64,000 nt of DNA from an uncultured Clostridium sp. Its GTDB lineage: Bacteria > Bacillota > Clostridia > Lachnospirales > Lachnospiraceae. This document shows positions 36,819 through 45,180 of this stretch, one piece after another; position 1 is the first letter of the stretch, and the number at the start of each line of letters is the position of its first letter. Below the pieces are notes generated by a model. That model ran no database searches, was not told the origin of the DNA, and was given only the letters and a program-made list of their open reading frames with translations. Made by a program: the position numbers and the translations under genes. The stretch is from NCBI GenBank assembly GCA_934438135.1, contig CAKSBP010000011.1:15107-79106 (forward strand). The letters run 5' to 3'.

Positions 36819-38135
36819 ATGAGACTTAAGAAAGCAATTGCTTTAGGATTATCACTTGTAATGGCATTATCTTTATCAGCTTGTGGTGATAGTAGCAAAA
36901 AATCAGATGACGCTTCCTCTAATAAAGGTTCTGATGAAAATGTTACAATTAAATTTTCATGGTGGGGCGGCGATACAAGACATGAAGCAACAATGGCTGC
37001 AATTGATGCTTTTGAAAAGAAATATCCAAACATTAAAGTCGAAACTCAGTATGGTGCATGGGATGGCTGGGAAGACAGCATGGCTACTTCTTTCTCTACA
37101 GGTACAGCACCTGATATCAATCAGATTAACTGGAACTGGATTTCCCAGTACAGCTCTGATGGAAGCATGTTCGTAGACTTAAATGATTATTCCGATACAA
37201 TTGATTTAACTCAGTTTGACCAGTCTTATCTGGATCAATGTTCTGTTGACGGTTCTTTACAGGCAATTCCTGTATCCGTAACAGGTAGAATTTTCTACTG
37301 GAACAAAGCAACATTTGAAAAAGCTGGAATTGAAATTCCTACATCTGTAGATGAATTACTTGCAGCTGGTAAGACTTTTGAATCTAAATTAGGTAAAGAA
37401 TATTACCCATTATGCTTAGGTGAATATGACAGAATGATTCTTATGGTTTACTACTTAGAATCTAAGTATGACAAAGCATGGGTTGTTGATGGCAAATTAA
37501 ATTACAGCCAGAAAGAAATTGAAGATGGATTAAACTTCATTCAGTCTCTTGAAGATAACCACGTAATTCCTTCAATTGAAAAAATCCTTGGTGATGGTGC
37601 AGATTCCATCGACAAGAATCCAAACTGGATTGATGGAAAATATGCAGGTATCTTTGAATGGGATTCTTCTGCAAGTAAATTTGAACAGGCATTATCTGAT
37701 GGACAGGAATTTGTTGTAGGTGACTATTTATCTGGTATGGGTAATGCAAAAGGTGGATTCTCTAAGATTTCCCTTGCATTGGCTATTTCCCAGACAACAA
37801 AACATCCAAAAGAATGTGCAATGTTAATCAATTTCTTATTAAATGAAGAAGAAGGTATCGAAGCAATGGGCGGTGAAAGAGGAGTGCCTCTTAGCAAAGC
37901 TGCATTAGATATCTGTACAGAAAAGAAATTAGTTGATGCAAAAATCAGTGAAGCAAATGCTAAAGTTCAGAACTGGGTATCCTTTGAATTAGATCCACAC
38001 TTTGAAGATTCTACATTAAAATCTGAAGATGGTGTTTACAAAGACGTATTCTCTGGATTTAGTTACAAAGATTACAAAGTTGGAGACGCTGCACAAACAT
38101 TAATGGATGGTGTAAACGAAGCCTTGGGTAACTAG
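36819..38135 (+). CDS. Oligogalacturonide-type ABC transporter, substrate-binding lipoprotein
   Basis: 438 aa. Lipoprotein signal with lipobox LSAC (Cys about 22), Ser/Asp-rich linker, then a SBP_bac_1-type domain (TIKFSWWGGDTRHEATMAAIDAFEKKYPNIKVETQYGAWDGWEDSMATSFSTGTAPDINQINWNWI). Aromatic residues are frequent, as in oligosaccharide binders. Place between kduD and GH105/GH28 genes makes pectin oligomers the likely cargo (inference). A strong hairpin follows the stop, a common way to make more binding protein than permease. Confidence 0.92.
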   Translation: MRLKKAIALGLSLVMALSLSACGDSSKKSDDASSNKGSDENVTIKFSWWGGDTRHEATMAAIDAFEKKYPNIKVETQYGAWDGWEDSMATSFSTGTAPDINQINWNWISQYSSDGSMFVDLNDYSDTIDLTQFDQSYLDQCSVDGSLQAIPVSVTGRIFYWNKATFEKAGIEIPTSVDELLAAGKTFESKLGKEYYPLCLGEYDRMILMVYYLESKYDKAWVVDGKLNYSQKEIEDGLNFIQSLEDNHVIPSIEKILGDGADSIDKNPNWIDGKYAGIFEWDSSASKFEQALSDGQEFVVGDYLSGMGNAKGGFSKISLALAISQTTKHPKECAMLINFLLNEEEGIEAMGGERGVPLSKAALDICTEKKLVDAKISEANAKVQNWVSFELDPHFEDSTLKSEDGVYKDVFSGFSYKDYKVGDAAQTLMDGVNEALGN

Positions 38136-38174
38136 TTATTTGGCTATATGCATTATGCCTAATATAAGCTATAT

Positions 38175-38202
38175 CTGGCAAGGTTTATGCCTTGCCGGAT
38201 TT
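38175..38202 (+). terminator. Hairpin downstream of the binding-protein gene
   Basis: CTGGCAAGG (38175-38183) and CCTTGCCGG (38190-38198) form a 9-bp stem with one wobble, then ATTTT. Partial termination or 3'-end protection is likely. Confidence 0.6.
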
Positions 38203-38224
38203 TAAGGTAAGACAGGAGAATCTT

Positions 38225-39157
38225 ATGGAATTAGATAGATTTTTCGAGAGCTATCTTGAAAAACATAAAGCAGGCACTGCTGGAAGTATTTGCGAGGATG
38301 ATTACGTATTATCTGGCTGTATTCAATTATACAAAGTAACAAAAGATATGTTCTTCAAGGAATTTGTCAGTACGTACATGAAAGACCTGATTGATAATCA
38401 TGGGAAAATCAAAGGGTACAAAAAAGAAAAATTTCAGACAGATAACTTATTTATAGGAAGTATTCTGCTTTGGCTGTTTGGAGAAACCAAAGAAGATAAG
38501 TACAGAATTGCAGCACAGATGCTCCGTGAACAGCTTTATGAGCATCCACGCACCAGTTCTGGAAATTTCATTCACAGTGTAGAGACTCCAGATACATTTA
38601 ATATGGAAGATTTATACCATGTGGAACCATTTTATATGCAATATGAAACTGAGTTTGAAAGTAAGGAGTGCTACTTGGATATTGTAGCACAATTTGAAAG
38701 TGCCAGAACGTATTTGTCTGGTTCTGATTTGAAATCCATCGGACAGTACATGATGGCATTAATAGATACTATGGATGTAATGTCACCAGAAATATTTGAA
38801 CATTACAAGATTCTGGAGAGGACATTTAAAGAGCTCACCCGTGAGGTGCTTGCCCGTCGTGATGAAACAGCCGGAATGTTTTTACAGGACAATACAATGC
38901 AGGAACAAGGTTCCCTGATGATAGGCTATGCGATTATGAAAGCGTGTAACCTTGGTGTATTGCTGAAAGAAAAGTATTTTGATATAGGAAGCGGTATTTT
39001 GAATGCCTTTTTAGAAATAAGATTGTTAAAGAAACGACAAGTAAAAAATTGTAAGTTTCCAGAAGAGGATGATATATGCATGGTTCAGGAAGAAGCAGGG
39101 CTTCTTATGATGGCATATTCACAATATAAAATGCAAAATACGACAAAAAAAAATTAG
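38225..39157 (+). CDS. GH88/GH105-like unsaturated uronyl hydrolase (divergent)
   Basis: 310 aa from ATG 38225 with AGGAGA at 38214-38219; the track-length extension upstream overlaps the hairpin and is not translated. All-helical protein without signal peptide. NMEDLYHVEPFYMQYET matches the GH105 region W-x-D-x-L-Y-M-x-x-P-F and supplies the candidate catalytic Asp, and MQEQGSLMIGYAIMKAC matches the later E-x-S-x-x-x-x-x-Y motif. Normal GH105 enzymes remove unsaturated uronate from pectin or rhamnogalacturonan oligomers in the cytoplasm. It is shorter than the usual 360-380 aa and lacks obvious WGRG-type motifs, so activity is uncertain. Context supports pectin use. Confidence 0.6.
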   Translation: MELDRFFESYLEKHKAGTAGSICEDDYVLSGCIQLYKVTKDMFFKEFVSTYMKDLIDNHGKIKGYKKEKFQTDNLFIGSILLWLFGETKEDKYRIAAQMLREQLYEHPRTSSGNFIHSVETPDTFNMEDLYHVEPFYMQYETEFESKECYLDIVAQFESARTYLSGSDLKSIGQYMMALIDTMDVMSPEIFEHYKILERTFKELTREVLARRDETAGMFLQDNTMQEQGSLMIGYAIMKACNLGVLLKEKYFDIGSGILNAFLEIRLLKKRQVKNCKFPEEDDICMVQEEAGLLMMAYSQYKMQNTTKKN

Positions 39158-39173
39158 GAATTGGGGTGTTGTT

Positions 39174-40115
39174 ATGAGCAGTAGTGCGGTTGCTGCAAAT
39201 AGTACAAATTCTGTAACTAAAAAAAGTCCTTTTAAGAAATTTATTAAGAACAACGCAGGGTTTTTCTTTATTCTTCCCTGGCTGATAGGTTTTCTGGTAT
39301 TTAAACTTTATCCATTCGGCAGTTCACTGGTATACAGTTTCAGTGATGAGCAGATGTTTAAAGCTGCCAGTACATGGGGATTCATGAACTATGAGAAGAT
39401 TTTCACAGATGAAAAGATTATCAAAGCATTCCAGGTAACATTTAAGTATGCATTTTTAACAGTGCCTTTAAAATTAATAGCAGCTCTTTTTATTGCTTAT
39501 ATCCTGAACTTTAAGATTAAGGGTGTAAACTTTTTCAGAACGGCATATTACATACCATCTATCCTTGGTGGTTCTGTAGCAATTGCTGTTCTTTGGAAAG
39601 CAATTTTTAAAGATGATGGTTTACTTAACTCTGCATTAGCATTAATTGGAGTACAGGGACCAAACTGGTTAAGTAGTACAAAGCATTCCTTATTTGTAAT
39701 CTGTTTACTAAGAGTATGGCAGTTTGGTTCTGCGATGGTTATCTTCCTTGCAGCACTGAAGGGTGTGCCAGCTGATTTATATGAAGCAGCATCTATCGAT
39801 GGTGCCAGTAAATGGCGTCAGTTTTTCAGTGTAACAATACCATTGATTACACCAGTAATTTTCTACAACTTAGTAACTCAGCTATGTCAGGCATTCCAGG
39901 AATTCAATGGACCTTACATCATTACAAAGGGTGGTCCAAGAAGCTCCACAACATTAGCATCTCTGTTAATATACAATGCAGCCTTTGGTTCACGTAAGAC
40001 AAGTTTAGCTTATGCAATGGCATGGATTATGTTCTTAATCATCATGTTCTTTACAATTATTGCATCTCTGAGCCAGAAATACTGGGTATATTATTCAGAT
40101 GAGGAAGGGAGATAG
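39174..40115 (+). CDS. Sugar ABC transporter permease (MalF type)
   Basis: 313 aa with six TM helices. N-terminal FIKNNAGFFFILPWLIGFLVFKLYPF and the EAA coupling loop YEAASIDGASKWRQFFSVTIPLI are characteristic of the inner-membrane subunit of CUT1 carbohydrate importers. It partners the next permease and the lipoprotein upstream. No ATP-binding subunit gene is present in the cluster. It is 6 bases from the next gene. Confidence 0.94.
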   Translation: MSSSAVAANSTNSVTKKSPFKKFIKNNAGFFFILPWLIGFLVFKLYPFGSSLVYSFSDEQMFKAASTWGFMNYEKIFTDEKIIKAFQVTFKYAFLTVPLKLIAALFIAYILNFKIKGVNFFRTAYYIPSILGGSVAIAVLWKAIFKDDGLLNSALALIGVQGPNWLSSTKHSLFVICLLRVWQFGSAMVIFLAALKGVPADLYEAASIDGASKWRQFFSVTIPLITPVIFYNLVTQLCQAFQEFNGPYIITKGGPRSSTTLASLLIYNAAFGSRKTSLAYAMAWIMFLIIMFFTIIASLSQKYWVYYSDEEGR

Positions 40116-40121
40116 GCGGAA

Positions 40122-40979
40122 ATGACATTTGAGACAAAAAGAAAAGTTAGTGCCGTAATTAAATACACGGTTCTTATTATAGTTGGTTTTTTCATGGTGT
40201 ATCCATTATTATGGATGGTAAGTGCCACATTTAAAGATAACAGCGAAATCTTTACAAATATTGGTCTGATTCCAAAGAAGGTAACTTTTGATGGTTATAA
40301 GAACGCATTTAAGAGTTACGGTGGTGACATTAACCTTTGGAAAGCAATGGTTAATACTTATAAATACGTAATTCCAAAAGTATTATTTACAGTAGTTTCA
40401 GCAACAGTAACAGCATATGGTTTCGGTAGATTCAAATTCAAAGGAAAGAACTTCCTATTTGCAGTGTTAATGTCAACACTGTTCCTTCCACAGGTTGTAT
40501 TAAATGTACCTCAGTACAAATTATTCAACCAGTTAGGATGGATTGATTCTCCATTTTATCTGCCAATTATTATTCCTACTTTATTTGCAGTGGACACGTA
40601 TTTCGTATTCATGCTAATTCAGTTCCTTCGCAATGTACCAAAGGAATTAGATGAAGCAGCCAAAATTGATGGATGTAATACAATACAGACATTATATAAA
40701 GTTATTGTTCCTATGTTAAAACCAGCGATTGCATCTTGTGCATTATTTCAGTTCATGTGGTCAAACAACGATTACATGGGACCGTTACTTTACGCAAAAA
40801 CACCAAAATACTATCCAGCCACAATTTATGTTAAATTATCCATGGATGGTGATACTGGATTCTCATGGAACCGAGTATTAGCAATTTCACTTATTTCTAT
40901 CATTCCATCACTTGTTGTATTCTTCTGTGCACAGAGTTCTTTCGTAGATGGTATTTCAGCAGGTGCAGTGAAAGGTTAA
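40122..40979 (+). CDS. Sugar ABC transporter permease (MalG type)
   Basis: 285 aa, six TM helices. VLIIVGFFMVYPLLWMVSATFKDNSEIF at the N-terminus and the coupling loop LDEAAKIDGCNTIQTLYKVIVPMLKPAIA identify the second CUT1 permease. It ends with SSFVDGISAGAVKG, the usual family end. It forms a heterodimer with the MalF-type permease just upstream. Confidence 0.94.
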   Translation: MTFETKRKVSAVIKYTVLIIVGFFMVYPLLWMVSATFKDNSEIFTNIGLIPKKVTFDGYKNAFKSYGGDINLWKAMVNTYKYVIPKVLFTVVSATVTAYGFGRFKFKGKNFLFAVLMSTLFLPQVVLNVPQYKLFNQLGWIDSPFYLPIIIPTLFAVDTYFVFMLIQFLRNVPKELDEAAKIDGCNTIQTLYKVIVPMLKPAIASCALFQFMWSNNDYMGPLLYAKTPKYYPATIYVKLSMDGDTGFSWNRVLAISLISIIPSLVVFFCAQSSFVDGISAGAVKG

Positions 40980-40992
40980 GGTTTAAAGGAAA

Positions 40993-42549
40993 ATGAAGCT
41001 TAAATTAGTAATGAAGTCGGTACGCAGTGCAGTGATCGAAATTCAGGATGGTGGAGTTTTCTATAGTAAGAGTGAATATAAAATAGTTGTAAATGGATTA
41101 GAAGTTACAACAACATCAAAAGTAGTGAACAGTCTCTTTGGCTTGAAGCCAGAGACTGCTTATACTATAAGTGTTATCGGTTCAAATGGGGAACGGGATG
41201 AAATTTCCTTTACAACGGATTATGAATTTGTCACATTAAATGTAAAAGAATTCGGTGCAAAAGGGGATGGCGTAACGGAAGATACTGCGTATATTCAGGC
41301 CGCTATCCTCGCCTGCCCGGAAAATGGACGGGTTCTGATTCCAGCTGGTAATTATCTGGTTACCAGCTTATTTTTAAAAAGCAATTTAAAGCTCGAGCTG
41401 GAAAAAGGAGCAGTGCTGGAAGCCATTACGGATAGAGAGAAATTTCCTATTCTGCCTGGCTTAATCGAAAGTTATGATGAAACTGACGAATATAATTTAG
41501 GTACCTGGGAAGGAAATCCATTAAAAATGTTTTCCGGTATTGTCACAGGTATTAATGTAGAAAATGTATTGATATACGGAGAAGGTATTATCAATGGTAA
41601 TGCCAGCAAAGATAACTGGTGGTACAATCCAAAGGTTATGCGTATGGCATTTCGTCCAAGGCTTTTATATTTAAATCATTGTAAAAATGTAACGGTACAG
41701 GGTGTTACATTTAAGGATAGTCCATCCTGGACAATACATCCATATTTCAGTGATGATTTAAGTTTCTATAATTTATTCGTCAATAACCCTGCAGATTCAC
41801 CAAATACAGACGGACTGGATCCGGAATCCTGTAAAAATGTTACGATTATGGGCGTACATTTTTCCTTAGGAGATGACTGTATCGCGGTGAAATCTGGAAA
41901 ACTTTATATGGGCGAGAAGCATAAGACTCCATCTGAAAATCTTACCATCCGCCAATGTCTGATGGAGAACGGACATGGTGCGGTTACAGTAGGAAGTGAA
42001 ATGGCTGGAGGCGTAAAGAATCTGGAAGTCCGAGACTGTTTATTTAAAAATACGGATCGCGGTCTAAGAATTAAGACTAGACGTGGGCGTGGCAGACAGG
42101 CCGTGATTGAAAATATAACGTTCGAGCATATTATAATGGAAGATGTTATGACACCATTTGTTGCCAATAGCTTCTATTTCTGTGATCCAGATGGACATAC
42201 AGAATATGTCCGTACAAAAGAAGCACTGCCGGTTGATGAACGTACGCCTCACATTAAAAGTTTATACTTTAGAAATATAGAATGTAAAAACTGTCATGTT
42301 GCCGTAGCTTTCTTTTACGGTCTTCCTGAAAAGAAAATTGACTGCATAGAAATGACAAACATTAAAGCTGGTTTTTCAGAAAATCCGAAAAAAGATGTTC
42401 CTGCTATGATGGATGGAATTAAGCCGATGACAAATCTAGGATTGTTTGCAGAGAATGTAAATCATCTGCATTTAACAAATGTTGAGATTACAGGCTGTGA
42501 AGGCGAGAAATTCCAGATAAACCATGTAGATGATTATCAGAACAGATAA
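40993..42549 (+). CDS. GH28 polygalacturonase, intracellular
   Basis: 518 aa, no signal peptide. Residues about 1-75 form a fibronectin-III-like domain (AVIEIQDGGVFYSK...GLKPETAYTISVIGSNGERDEISF). The rest is a right-handed beta-helix GH28: VKEFGAKGDGVTEDTAYIQAAI, then the catalytic motifs SPNTDGLDPESC (NTD), GDDCIAVKSG (DD), NGHGAVTVGSE (GHG) and RGLRIKTRRGRG (RIK). This is an inverting galacturonan hydrolase, probably exo-acting on imported oligogalacturonides because it stays in the cell (inference). It lies 13 bases after the transporter permease. Confidence 0.95.
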   Translation: MKLKLVMKSVRSAVIEIQDGGVFYSKSEYKIVVNGLEVTTTSKVVNSLFGLKPETAYTISVIGSNGERDEISFTTDYEFVTLNVKEFGAKGDGVTEDTAYIQAAILACPENGRVLIPAGNYLVTSLFLKSNLKLELEKGAVLEAITDREKFPILPGLIESYDETDEYNLGTWEGNPLKMFSGIVTGINVENVLIYGEGIINGNASKDNWWYNPKVMRMAFRPRLLYLNHCKNVTVQGVTFKDSPSWTIHPYFSDDLSFYNLFVNNPADSPNTDGLDPESCKNVTIMGVHFSLGDDCIAVKSGKLYMGEKHKTPSENLTIRQCLMENGHGAVTVGSEMAGGVKNLEVRDCLFKNTDRGLRIKTRRGRGRQAVIENITFEHIIMEDVMTPFVANSFYFCDPDGHTEYVRTKEALPVDERTPHIKSLYFRNIECKNCHVAVAFFYGLPEKKIDCIEMTNIKAGFSENPKKDVPAMMDGIKPMTNLGLFAENVNHLHLTNVEITGCEGEKFQINHVDDYQNR

Positions 42550-42566
42550 GAGAGGATTTGAGAAAA

Positions 42567-43409
42567 ATGCAGTTAGGAATTCGTTTACACGATGCAAAGA
42601 ACCTTCCATTAGAGGAACGGTTACAGGTGATTCATGATCAAGGATTTCTTTGTGGACATCTGGCATTAGGTAAAGTAATTAAAGAATATTCGGTAAAAAA
42701 CGAGGCACTTACTCCTGGGTATGCCATGTATTTAAAAAAACTGTTTGCCAAAAACGACATTGATATTGCCGTATTAGGATGCTATTTAAATCTTGCAAAT
42801 CCGAATGCAGAAAAATTAGCCCAGGCAGTAGAACGATACAAGTCACATATCCGCTTTGCGTCTATTTTAGGATGTGGTGTTGTCGGAACCGAAACAGGTG
42901 CTCCAAATGAAGAATATAAATATGAACCTGCGTGTCATTCCGAGGAAGCGCTGGAAACATTTATAACGAATTTAGAGCCAGTAGTAAGATATGCGGAACA
43001 GATGGGTGTTATCGTAGCGATTGAACCTGTCTGGAAACATATTGTATATGATGCAGACCGTGCAAAAATGGTTTTAGATCGCATCCAGTCTCCAAACCTG
43101 CAGATTATTCTGGATCCAGTTAATCTGTTAGGAATTGAGAATTACAAAGACCAGGTGGAAATTGTTAAACATGCGATCGATGTATTAGGGGAAGATGTTG
43201 CAGTTGTTCACATCAAGGACTTTATTGTAAACAATAATGAACTTGTTTCAGTTGCAGCAGGGAACGGATTAATGAATTACGATGATGTAATTCGTTTTAT
43301 GAAAGAAAGAAAACCTTATATTCACGCAACTCTTGAAAATACAGTGCCGGAGAATGCTGTAGAGGCAAGAAAGTTTATCCAGGGATTATGGGATAACTGT
43401 GAGATATAA
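42567..43409 (+). CDS. Sugar phosphate isomerase/epimerase-like TIM barrel
   Basis: 280 aa from ATG 42567 (GAGG at 42552; TTG 42558 also in frame). AP-endonuclease-2/xylose-isomerase-like barrel with metal ligands visible as Glu in IEPVWKH, Asp in ILDPVN, His in VHIKD and Glu in TLENTVPENA. It is the last gene of the pectin operon, so it probably isomerises or epimerises a uronate or related sugar, but the substrate cannot be told from the sequence. Confidence 0.8.
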   Translation: MQLGIRLHDAKNLPLEERLQVIHDQGFLCGHLALGKVIKEYSVKNEALTPGYAMYLKKLFAKNDIDIAVLGCYLNLANPNAEKLAQAVERYKSHIRFASILGCGVVGTETGAPNEEYKYEPACHSEEALETFITNLEPVVRYAEQMGVIVAIEPVWKHIVYDADRAKMVLDRIQSPNLQIILDPVNLLGIENYKDQVEIVKHAIDVLGEDVAVVHIKDFIVNNNELVSVAAGNGLMNYDDVIRFMKERKPYIHATLENTVPENAVEARKFIQGLWDNCEI

Positions 43410-43432
43410 TTATCGATTAATAATATAGAAGA

Positions 43433-43469
43433 AACAGCTCGTCTTTGTGGGAAAGGCGGGCTGTTTTTT
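43433..43469 (+). terminator. Terminator of the pectin operon
   Basis: AACAGCTCGTCTTT (43433-43446) pairs with AAAGGCGGGCTGTT (43452-43465) over 14 bp with two wobbles, followed by T-run. Confidence 0.88.
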
Positions 43470-43533
43470 CTAATGATTAGCGTTCTACTCGATAAGGAAA
43501 ACAATCCGACGGAGGAAGAATGAGGTATTAGTA

Positions 43534-44433
43534 TTATAAGTGTGGAAGGGTTGTCCGATAGTGACGGAGTTCTTCTTCGCTGACTGTTTTAATGACTTCA
43601 TCAAAAGCAGCTAATAATCTCGGACGATCTTCAGGAATTCTGCCCTGAATTGGTATTGCATTGGATGCTCCCAATGCACCGAAGTATACAGGTATCTTTA
43701 GTTCTTCTACCAGGACTTTCATTTCACGGAATTTTTCTAATTCCCCTTCTTCTTTCCAGTTTCCATTTTGTATTTCTTTGAAAAGTTCTGATTCAGGATA
43801 AATAGTGAGCATAGAAGCTCCAAGCATTATTGGGTGGAGCTGGTTACAGACTTCAGCAGTCAGTTTAGCACCTTTTATTCCTTTTTGAGAACCGGATACA
43901 CCAGTCAGATAGAAAAAGCTGTAACCGATTCCAGCACGATCTAAACGCTTGGATTGTTTTATAATTTCGTCAGCCAGATATCCTTTATGCATAAATTTGA
44001 GGGCTTCATTATCTGCAGTTTCAATTCCGATTGTAAGATTATAATATCCCGCTTTCTGAAGTTCTCTTAGTTCCTCATCGGTCTTTATGGATATATCTGT
44101 TACTCTTGCAAAACTTCCAATGGTTTTGTTTTCTGGAAAATATTTATGTATTAAATCGGCGATAGCCAGAAGTTTTTCTGCCTTTAACACAAATGGGTTA
44201 GCACCTGTTAAAAAAGTACGGGAGACTTTATGATGCGGCCATAGTCTTAACTGTCCTTGTACTTCTTTCAAATCAGCCTCAATATCCTCTAGTGGAGACA
44301 TTTTAAATTGGAATGGAAGATCATCATAGAGAGTACAGAATTTACATTTATGATGTGTACATCCAGCAGTAGCTTCAATTAATAAAGAAGAAGCTTCATA
44401 GGGTGGTCTCCAGATAGTTCCGGTATAGTGCAT
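43534..44433 (-). CDS. Radical SAM protein, function unassigned
   Basis: 299 aa. CTHHKCKFC near residue 25 is the CxxxxCxxC-form binding the [4Fe-4S]-SAM cluster (Cys spacing CX4CX2C, a variant of CX3CX2C). Then a radical-SAM half-barrel: RTFLTGANPFVLKAEKLL, IGSFARVTDISIKTDEELRELQKAGYYNLTIGIETADNEAL, FFYLTGVSGSQKGIKGA. This resembles the HemN/Elp3-like group in clostridial genomes that is often annotated only as radical SAM protein. The substrate is unknown; neighbours give no clue. GGAG precedes ATG. Confidence 0.85.
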   Translation of the reverse strand: MHYTGTIWRPPYEASSLLIEATAGCTHHKCKFCTLYDDLPFQFKMSPLEDIEADLKEVQGQLRLWPHHKVSRTFLTGANPFVLKAEKLLAIADLIHKYFPENKTIGSFARVTDISIKTDEELRELQKAGYYNLTIGIETADNEALKFMHKGYLADEIIKQSKRLDRAGIGYSFFYLTGVSGSQKGIKGAKLTAEVCNQLHPIMLGASMLTIYPESELFKEIQNGNWKEEGELEKFREMKVLVEELKIPVYFGALGASNAIPIQGRIPEDRPRLLAAFDEVIKTVSEEELRHYRTTLPHL

Positions 44434-44540
44434 AAATTGTTTCTCCTTTCAAAGTTATACTTATACGTTTACTTTTTATGGTATCATAAAAGTGCTATAA
44501 ATGCAATTTGTTGTTAGAAAATAACGGATCTTTGTCCATA

Positions 44541-44568
44541 CATATTTCCCTCTACCCCCTCATACAAT
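44541..44568 (+). promoter_or_regulatory. Sigma-E-type promoter for spoIIID
   Basis: CATATT (44541-44546), 14-bp spacer, CATACAAT (44561-44568): a near-perfect match to the Bacillus sigma-E consensus (KMATATT, N14, CATACAHT), about 48 bases before the spoIIID start. Confidence 0.75.
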
Positions 44569-44615
44569 GTAAAAACAAGTATTTAGGGGGGTTCCGAGCC
44601 TTCGGAGCATGAGAT

Positions 44616-44885
44616 ATGAAAGGATATATCGAAGAGAGAGCAGTGGATATCGCCAATTATATTATTGAATATAATGCTACGGTAAGGCAGACCGCAAAGC
44701 AGTTCGGGATTTCGAAATCGACGGTACATAAAGATGTAACAGAACGTTTGGTCCAAATTAATCCCGGACTTGCAAAACGAGCCAGAGTTGTATTGGATCT
44801 GAATAAATCAGAAAGACATATTAGAGGCGGTCTGGCTACAAAAGAAAAGTATCTGCACAAACAGCAATGCAGTTCAAAATATTAA
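44616..44885 (+). CDS. spoIIID: Sporulation transcription factor SpoIIID
   Basis: 89 aa. Small HTH protein that modulates the mother-cell programme after sigma-E during sporulation. Sequence is highly characteristic: ERAVDIANYIIEYNATVRQTAKQFGISKSTVHKDVTERL holds the HTH with the KSTVHKD recognition helix, and GLATKEKYL near the C-terminus is also typical. The sigma-E-type promoter and a nearby terminator make it a monocistronic unit. It shows the strain carries the core endospore pathway. Confidence 0.96.
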   Translation: MKGYIEERAVDIANYIIEYNATVRQTAKQFGISKSTVHKDVTERLVQINPGLAKRARVVLDLNKSERHIRGGLATKEKYLHKQQCSSKY

Positions 44886-44893
44886 TGGAAAAT

Positions 44894-44928
44894 ATGGCGG
44901 TTGTATTTTATGCAGCTGCCATTTTTTT
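44894..44928 (+). terminator. Terminator of spoIIID
   Basis: ATGGCGG (44894-44900) pairs with CTGCCAT (44916-44922), one wobble, followed by a run of seven T; starts 9 bases after the spoIIID stop. Confidence 0.75.
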
Positions 44929-45116
44929 GGGGAATTTCTTCGATATTTCTAAAGGAAAATATGAGAACAGTTTTAACAGGAAAAATAAGGAAGATAATAT
45001 GGAATTTGGAGCATATTACAAAAATGCCTTTAGAATATTGTTAAAAATACTACAATACTAAGCTGTCAAAATGGCGATTTGAACAAGTTTAATTGCCAGT
45101 AATGCGTAAAATTTAG

Positions 45117-45145
45117 TTTAATTGATAGTGTCAGTGTGTTATAAT
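45117..45145 (+). promoter_or_regulatory. Possible sigma-A promoter for the rnf operon
   Basis: TTTAAT (45117-45122), 17-bp spacer, TATAAT (45140-45145), 36 bases before rnfC. The -10 is perfect, the -35 weak. The 44929-45116 stretch before it shows no gene. Confidence 0.5.
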
Positions 45146-45180
45146 AATGCAAATGAGTGTTTTAGAAAAGGAGGTATTAC

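Noticed and set aside
44867..45061. 64-aa reading frame with a hydrophobic stretch after spoIIID
   Set aside because: It starts inside spoIIID without a ribosome binding site and runs through the spoIIID terminator, so it is most likely chance.
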